From: Planotetraspora mira
GTDB taxonomy: Bacteria; Actinomycetota; Actinomycetes; Streptosporangiales; Streptosporangiaceae
Assembly (NCBI RefSeq): GCF_016863275.1
Contig: NZ_BOOO01000008.1
Coordinates: 236,340-300,339, forward strand
Length of the DNA stretch: 64,000 nt
Direction: 5' to 3'
Each line of letters starts with the position of its first letter. Position 1 is the stretch's first letter. Below the pieces are notes generated by a model. It was not told the DNA's origin, made no database searches, and worked only from the letters and a program-made list of their open reading frames with translations. A program made the translations under genes and the position numbers. Shown here one piece after another: positions 59,632 to 64,000 of the stretch.

Positions 59632-60579
59632 ATGAGCCTGAAGATCCTGCTTCCGACCACCATCCCGCTGGATCCACGCCTGCCCGGCGACGTCACCGTC
59701 GCCTCCTACGATCCGCACGAACCGATTCCGGAACACGCTGCGGACGCCGAGGCTCTCGTCACCTGGGGGAATCCCGACGGCATGCTCCGAGACGCCGCCC
59801 GGAGGCTCGGCTCGCTGCGCTGGGTGCAGACCCTGGCGGCCGGGCCCGACCAGGTGCTGGCGGCCGGGTTCGCACCGGATGTCGTCGTCACCTCCGGCCG
59901 CTCGCTGCACGACAGGCCCGTCGCCGAGCACGCGCTGGCCCTCGTGCTGGCGGCGGCGCGGCGGCTGCATCGGCTGACGCGGGCACAGATCGGCCACCGC
60001 TGGGCGGGGGAACTCGGCGGCATCCAGCCGATCACCACGGGCGGAACCTTCCGCACGCTGCGCGACGCCCGCGTGCTGATCTGGGGCTTCGGCTCGATCG
60101 CCGGTGTGCTCGCGCCGCTGCTCACGGCTCTCGGCGCCCACGTCACCGGAGTCGCGCGCACCGCAGGCGAACGCGGCGGCCATCCGGTGATCAGCGTGGA
60201 CGGGCTGCCCCGCGAACTCCCCGCCACCGACCTGCTGATCATGATCCTGCCGTCCACGGACGCCACCCACCACGCCCTGGACGCCGCGCGAATCGCCCTC
60301 CTGCCACCGCACGCGTGGCTGGTCAACGTCGGGCGCGGCTCCACCGTGGACACCGCCGCCCTGCTCGGCGCCATCCGGGCCGGACGGCTCGGCGGCGCGG
60401 CGCTCGACGTGTTCGAGAGCGAGCCGCTTCCCGCCGACTCCCCCCTGTGGGACGAACCCGATGTGATCATCAGTCCGCACGCCGCCGGCGGGCGACCGCT
60501 GGGCGCCGACGCCCTCATCGCCGAGAACACGCGCGCACTGATGGACGGCACTCCCCTGCGCAACGTCGTCGGCCGCTGA
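59632..60579 (+). CDS. D-isomer specific 2-hydroxyacid dehydrogenase
   Basis: A 315-residue NAD-dependent dehydrogenase. The cofactor loop is IWGFGSIAGVLAPLLTALGA. The catalytic residues lie in LVNVGRGSTVD (Arg), DVFESEPLP (Glu) and VIISPHAAGG (His), in the usual order. It reduces a 2-oxo acid to the D-2-hydroxy acid or the reverse. The start is ATG at 59632 with GAGGAG four bases upstream; an in-frame GTG at 59590 lies in the last unit of the tandem repeat array. Faces away from the sugar operon, so a role in removing a 2-oxo acid by-product is conceivable but unproven. Confidence 0.88.
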   Translation: MSLKILLPTTIPLDPRLPGDVTVASYDPHEPIPEHAADAEALVTWGNPDGMLRDAARRLGSLRWVQTLAAGPDQVLAAGFAPDVVVTSGRSLHDRPVAEHALALVLAAARRLHRLTRAQIGHRWAGELGGIQPITTGGTFRTLRDARVLIWGFGSIAGVLAPLLTALGAHVTGVARTAGERGGHPVISVDGLPRELPATDLLIMILPSTDATHHALDAARIALLPPHAWLVNVGRGSTVDTAALLGAIRAGRLGGAALDVFESEPLPADSPLWDEPDVIISPHAAGGRPLGADALIAENTRALMDGTPLRNVVGR

Positions 60580-60679
60580 CGACTTTGAGCGGACGAATCA
60601 CCCGCATAGGCGGAATCTGCAAAGATTCCGATCAAGCCGTACAAGCGGCCTTAAAGATCGTAAACATTGGAGATACCCC

Positions 60680-60904
60680 ATGGCGGTTTCTGCCAACCTC
60701 GACAAGCTGCTCGACCGCGAGTACGAGGAGTACACCCTGGACAAGCTCGTGGACGCCCCCGTCGCCGCCCTTGCCGGCGTGGGTGAGGCCGGCGCCGAGG
60801 CGCTGACCCGCACGCTCGGCATCGTCACGATCGGCGACCTCGGCCGCAGCCAGCTTTTCCGCTACGCGGCCGCTCTCGTCGCCCTCGCGGACTCCGCCAA
60901 GTGA
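60680..60904 (+). CDS. Small conserved protein, HhH-like (74 residues)
   Basis: AVSANLDKLLDREYEEYTLD is followed by DAPVAALAGVGEAGAEALTR and LGIVTIGDLGRSQLFRYAAA. The LAGVGEAGAEAL and IGDLG pattern resembles helix-hairpin-helix folds, which often bind DNA, and similar small proteins are found in actinomycetes. A TGGAGAT precedes the ATG at 60680. Single gene with its own terminator 18 bases after the stop. Function unknown. Confidence 0.75.
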   Translation: MAVSANLDKLLDREYEEYTLDKLVDAPVAALAGVGEAGAEALTRTLGIVTIGDLGRSQLFRYAAALVALADSAK

Positions 60905-60922
60905 GCATCCACCACGCGTAGA

Positions 60923-60957
60923 AGAAGGGTGCCCCCGATGTCCGGCGGCACCCTTCT
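60923..60957. terminator. Terminator after the small HhH-like gene
   Basis: An 11-bp perfect stem (AGAAGGGTGCC / GGCACCCTTCT) with a 13-base loop, between convergent genes. Can serve both strands. Confidence 0.8.
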
Positions 60958-60971
60958 GCGCACCCGGACGC

Positions 60972-61406
60972 CTACAGGCTGATCTGGTAGAGGATGAAGC
61001 CCCGGTTGACGGCGACCTGGTCGTACAGCCTGCGGGCGGTGGTGTTGGTCTCCTGGGTCGACCAGTACACCCGGCTGCAGCCCCGGGCACGCGCCCATTC
61101 CGTCACCGCTTCGATGAGGGCGCGCGCCACGCCCCTTCCCCGGGCCTCAGGCGCGGTGAACAGGTCCTGCAGGTAACACACGTCCGGCGCCGTCGTGCTG
61201 GCGTGCACGAGGAAGTGCGTGATGCCCACCAGCCTGCCGTCGACCCTCGCCCCTAAGGCGTGCATCCGGGTGTCCTCCTGGAAGGCGTCCCAGGCCCTGT
61301 CGTACATCTCCGGCGGAAGCGTGCGCCCGTAGAACGTGTTGTAGCCACGGAACAGCGTCTGCCAGTCGTCACGGTCCGCCGGGGTGATACCGCCGATGCC
61401 GATCAT
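60972..61406 (-). CDS. GNAT-family N-acetyltransferase
   Basis: A 144-residue acetyltransferase. The acetyl-CoA site is in [20 protein letters not shown] (Q/R-x-x-G-x-G/A motif), preceded by [17 protein letters not shown] and followed by [20 protein letters not shown] and the closing GFILYQISL. Full length for the family. The ATG at 61406 follows GGAGGACATCAC. Substrate not evident. Stands alone between terminators. Confidence 0.9.
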   Translation of the reverse strand: MIGIGGITPADRDDWQTLFRGYNTFYGRTLPPEMYDRAWDAFQEDTRMHALGARVDGRLVGITHFLVHASTTAPDVCYLQDLFTAPEARGRGVARALIEAVTEWARARGCSRVYWSTQETNTTARRLYDQVAVNRGFILYQISL

Positions 61407-61557
61407 GTGATGTCCTCCAAGGGGGTCGAGTGCTCCACCCTATTTCCGCGGACGCGCCTCACCGGTGATGTAAGCGGGCGGGCCCCCGGATCGCGCCTCT
61501 CCGGCCGGCCCCTGGGTCATCGGCCGGACACGGCGGGGGCCGTCGACCGGACACTGC

Positions 61558-61590
61558 GGGGGCCGGAGTGGGCGAGTCACTCCGGCCCCC
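61558..61590. terminator. Terminator of the sigma factor/CU044_5270 operon
   Basis: A perfect 13-bp stem (GGGGGCCGGAGTG / CACTCCGGCCCCC) with a seven-base loop, 20 bases downstream of the minus-strand CU044_5270 gene. Confidence 0.75.
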
Positions 61591-61610
61591 AGTCTCAAGA
61601 AGGCGATCGA

Positions 61611-62741
61611 TCAGCTGTGGTGCGGGGCGTCGCCGGTCCAGCCCGCCTGCATGACGCTCTGCTCGACCAAAACCGTGCCCGCGCCGAGGCCGCGGTAGGT
61701 TCCGCCCACGATGGTCTGCTTGTCCCCGATCACCTTGTGGGTCTTCGGATCGAGGATGACCTGGTACTCGAACGTGGCGCCGCTGTCGTCGATCATCTCG
61801 CCCTCGGCCGCGATGCCGACGCCGGTACGGCCGTCCAGCGACTTCACCTTGCCCACGCTGCGCACGCCCGGCAGGTCGGCGAGGATGCGGAACGCCTTGG
61901 CCCGGATCTCAGGCGAGGCCGGCTGCTCGATGAGGAAGTCGAAGCCCTGCATCAGCTTGTTGGCCGGGCTCGTCCCCGGGGCCGCCTTGGGGAAGAGCAG
62001 TTCCTGGAACCGCGCCGGGTCGGAGGCGATCTTCTCCTTCTCGGCCCAGGTCAGCTGGGCGCTCGGCGGGCACTTGGCGGCGGCGTCGGCCCGGGCGCAC
62101 AGCTGCTTGAAGGACGCGGAGGCGGACTTTTTGATCTCCGGGGTGATCCGCTTCGTGGTCCACCCGCCGTCGGTCAACGTGTAGGTGTAGAAGTCCTCGT
62201 TGTTGCGCACCTTGACGGACGACGGCGAGCCGTCCGCCTTCCACGCGGCCTTGTCCGCGTTCGTCAGCGGGTAGGCGGCCAGCTCGCGCTGGAAGGTGTA
62301 GTCGGTCTCCTGCGCGGACGGCGAACGCCAGCCGTCGAACTCGTTCGGGCCGAAGACCGTGTACGGCGTGACGCCCTCCACTCTGCCGGAGGAGCCGCTG
62401 AGCATGTGCAGCCGCCAGTACCGGCCGGCCGACTCGGTCGCGGCCTGGTCGGCCGCGGCCAGCAGGATCGACTTGGCCGACAACTCCGTGGCCGGGGCTC
62501 CCGCCACGGGCGCCGTACCCGATCCTCCACCCGCGCCGATCCCGACGGCAGCGACGGCGACCGCCGCGGCGGCGGCCGTGGCGAGCAGCCCCAGGCCGAT
62601 GCCCGCCCGGCCGCGCAGGAATCCGCGCCGGGACGACGGACGACCGACCTCGTGGGCGAGCCTCGCCCGGAGCCGGGTCTCCAGCTGCGGATTGGGCGTG
62701 ATCTCCCCGTAGGCGTCACGCACCATCTTCAGGTCATCCAT
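61611..62741 (-). CDS. CU044_5270 family membrane protein
   Basis: A 376-residue protein. The N-terminal cytosolic part (DDLKMVRDAYGEITPNPQLE, TRLRARLAHEVG) is followed by a Gly/Arg turn and one TM segment (GIGLGLLATAAAAAVAVAAV), then a large extracytoplasmic domain (ILLAAADQAATESAGRYWRL, FYTYTLTDGGW, KLMQGFDFLIEQPASPEIRA, ILDPKTHKVIGDKQTIVGGT). This layout is typical of CU044_5270 proteins, which are repeatedly found behind ECF sigma factors and may act as anti-sigma-like partners. The ATG at 62741 overlaps the end of the sigma gene by eight bases. Confidence 0.85.
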   Translation of the reverse strand: MDDLKMVRDAYGEITPNPQLETRLRARLAHEVGRPSSRRGFLRGRAGIGLGLLATAAAAAVAVAAVGIGAGGGSGTAPVAGAPATELSAKSILLAAADQAATESAGRYWRLHMLSGSSGRVEGVTPYTVFGPNEFDGWRSPSAQETDYTFQRELAAYPLTNADKAAWKADGSPSSVKVRNNEDFYTYTLTDGGWTTKRITPEIKKSASASFKQLCARADAAAKCPPSAQLTWAEKEKIASDPARFQELLFPKAAPGTSPANKLMQGFDFLIEQPASPEIRAKAFRILADLPGVRSVGKVKSLDGRTGVGIAAEGEMIDDSGATFEYQVILDPKTHKVIGDKQTIVGGTYRGLGAGTVLVEQSVMQAGWTGDAPHHS

Positions 62742-63339
62742 GCTGGTCCTTCTTTCGCGAAAAGTCCGTCAGGTCGTTCATGGGGTTGCTGTCGCCCAGC
62801 ACCGCGCGCACCTTCTTCCTGGCGCGGTTCAGCCGGGATCCGACGGTCCCGTACGGAATGCCGAGGGAGGCGGCGACTTCCTCGTGGCTAAGCTCGGCCA
62901 GTGCCACCAGCAGGAGCACGTCCCGGTCCCCGTCGTTCAGCGAGGCGATCGCGGCGGCCAGCGCGGGCTGCAGTCGTTGCGCCGTGACGTCGGTGACGAC
63001 CCGGTTCTCCGGCCCTTCGGCGTGGGGCTCAGGGCCCTGCCTGCCCATCGCCCGCAGCGCGCGCAACTCCACCCGCCGCTGCCGGCTGATCAAGTTGGTC
63101 GCGATGCCGTACAGCCACGGGCGTACGCCGCCTCGGCTCGCGTCGTAGCGCGACCGGTTGCGGAACGCGGTGAGAAACGTGTCGGAGACGACGTCCTCCG
63201 CGACGCTCGGCCCGAGCCTGCTCGCCACATACCTGTGGATCTCAGTGAAGTGAGCGTCGAATATCGCGGCGAACCGTTCAGGTTCGTCGTGGGAGAGCCG
63301 GATCTCGGTGGACTCGTCCGGCCAGGGTGGGGCGGTCAC
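62734..63339 (-). CDS. ECF-type RNA polymerase sigma factor
   Basis: A 201-residue sigma-70 family factor. Region 2 is FAAIFDAHFTEIHRYVASRL to RNRSRYDASRGGVRPWLYGI, with DVVSDTFLTAF as the core-binding helix. Region 4 is LVALAELSHEEVAASLGIPY and GTVGSRLNRARKKVRAVLG (helix-turn-helix). The start is GTG at 63339 with GGGAGG five bases upstream. Co-expressed with the CU044_5270 gene. No dedicated anti-sigma zinc finger is encoded here. The signal it answers is unknown. Confidence 0.92.
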   Translation of the reverse strand: MTAPPWPDESTEIRLSHDEPERFAAIFDAHFTEIHRYVASRLGPSVAEDVVSDTFLTAFRNRSRYDASRGGVRPWLYGIATNLISRQRRVELRALRAMGRQGPEPHAEGPENRVVTDVTAQRLQPALAAAIASLNDGDRDVLLLVALAELSHEEVAASLGIPYGTVGSRLNRARKKVRAVLGDSNPMNDLTDFSRKKDQHG

Positions 63340-63599
63340 GAAGGCCTCCCTGTCATCAGTTGCCTCTCCACGAGTGAAAGCGGTCAGTGTGTATAGCCCG
63401 ATCCCCGCATCTGCTTTCACGCTCATCGTGGGAGTCGTCCGGCTCAGGACGGGAACGTCCGCATCAGTGGTGCTCGCGACCAGCACCCCGATGCGTCAGG
63501 CCAGGTCAAACGGAGGTTCGGCTCAACCGGGGCGCGGCTCATCCGGAGGATAGGCTCAACGGGAGGATCGGCGAAAGCCGGAAGGACGGGAGGCCCTTC
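63340..63599. other. Upstream region of the sigma factor operon
   Basis: About 260 bases without a gene. GTGAAAGCGGT at 63377-63387 and GCTTTCACGC at 63414-63423 form an inverted pair (TGAAAGC / GCTTTCA) about 30 bases apart. This could be part of an autoregulated promoter, but I cannot assign it. Confidence 0.35.
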
Positions 63600-63869
63600 C
63601 GATGGTCCCGGACGAGACGCGTCATCGACGGGGCCCTGCGCGTCGCGGCTGACCTGCGGGGCGACGCGGCCGCCCAGTCCATCCGGCTCGCCGTGGTTTA
63701 CGCCCCCGAACCGCCTTTCGACAGCGGGACACCGGAGACGGCGCCGGTCTCCTTGATGGAGAGCGCACGACGCGCGGTGCAGGACATCACGGCCCAGCGG
63801 GAAAGGGGGCCCGTCGCCGCGAGGCTCGGAATCGACGTGTCCTCTTCCTTGCCGCGCGGGCCCGCCTGA
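63600..63869 (+). pseudogene. DJ-1/PfpI family protein, C-terminal fragment
   Basis: The frame reads DGALRVAADLRGDAAAQSIR, then LAVVYAPEPPFDSGTPETAP and ITAQRERGPVAARLGIDVSS to a stop at 63867-63869. This is the C-terminal end of DJ-1/PfpI (ThiJ) type proteins (the AQ.IQL..EYAPEPPFDSGTP motif). The catalytic cysteine part is missing: the sequence before 63600 in the same frame has no likeness to the family. Truncated remnant. Confidence 0.65.
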
Positions 63870-64000
63870 CAGGACGTGTGCCAGCGCGGTCGCCACCCCG
63901 GCACCCAGACCACTCTGCCGCGTGACTTCCGGGCGCGATTTACACGACTTGCGCAATTCCGACAATTATCTGTTTTTACGTCACGAGTTTATGTACTGCT
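63870..64000. other. Right edge, no gene seen
   Basis: The last 60 bases are AT-rich (ACAATTATCTGTTTTTACG) and may be a promoter of a gene beyond the window. Confidence 0.35.

Overview
The window is high-GC actinomycete chromosome. Evidence: G/C-rich third codon positions, many GTG and TTG starts, a DinB/DUF664 protein, an F420-type luciferase-like oxidoreductase, a large LuxR-type ATPase regulator, and a sigma factor paired with a CU044_5270-family protein. The mix would suit Streptosporangiales, but no rRNA or other taxonomic marker is present, so the family is an inference.

Layout. (1) 1-5.8 kb is a patchwork: the 5' end of a threonine aldolase gene, a DinB-like gene, then fragments of phage or mobile-element genes (HEPN-like, RNase HI in two pieces, VRR-NUC nuclease, DUF5131/Gp37-Gp68, ASCH) lying around an intact XRE-regulator/SDR pair. 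Two degenerate direct repeats that resemble part of a tRNA-Arg(CCU) flank this stretch. (2) 5.8-16.5 kb is a minus-strand carbohydrate locus: GntR/FCD regulator, secreted beta-helix enzyme with two FN3-F5/8 pairs, enolase-superfamily enzyme, and an ABC importer (binding protein and two permeases). A GMC oxidoreductase follows beyond a dead transposase. (3) 16.5-18.9 kb holds truncated genes (TenA, HxlR) and one unassigned gene. (4) 18.9-21.85 kb is a compact, visibly low-GC three-gene operon with overlapping genes: a two-TM membrane protein with a possible PLD-like domain, a P-loop NTPase/kinase and a radical SAM protein. It looks horizontally acquired and is the best candidate for an undescribed system. 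(5) 22-37 kb carries singletons and pairs: ferritin-like protein, WrbA-type flavoprotein under a clear palindromic operator, LuxR-type ATPase, NACHT ATPase coupled to a HIT protein, LysR/NAD-dependent oxidoreductase pair, a surface protein, cyclase, PhyH dioxygenase, DUF1697 protein and a secreted I36/VCBS protein. (6) 37-59 kb is a large pentose/glycan catabolic locus. A LacI regulator, an ABC importer with a GH5 enzyme, a plus-strand operon (tautomerase, epimerase, SMP-30 lactonase, aldo/keto reductase, GH3) and a minus-strand operon (alcohol dehydrogenase, XylB-like SDR, IlvD/Edd dehydratase, FAH dehydratase, ketoglutarate-semialdehyde dehydrogenase) together cover every step of a non-phosphorylative (Weimberg-type) sugar oxidation. 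GAAAGTTTC-like sites lie in front of four units: the importer operon, lacI, an epimerase gene and the plus-strand operon. (7) 59-64 kb has a 2-hydroxyacid dehydrogenase preceded by a 14-bp tandem repeat array of overlapping mini-ORFs, a small HhH-like protein, a GNAT enzyme, an ECF sigma/CU044_5270 pair and a DJ-1/PfpI remnant.

How the genes work together: secreted and cytoplasmic glycosidases release sugars, the two importers take them up, and the oxidation set converts a pentose to 2-oxoglutarate. The LacI-type repressor probably coordinates import, GH3/GH5 hydrolysis and lactone cleavage. The enzymes further along the pathway sit on a separate promoter with a different palindrome.
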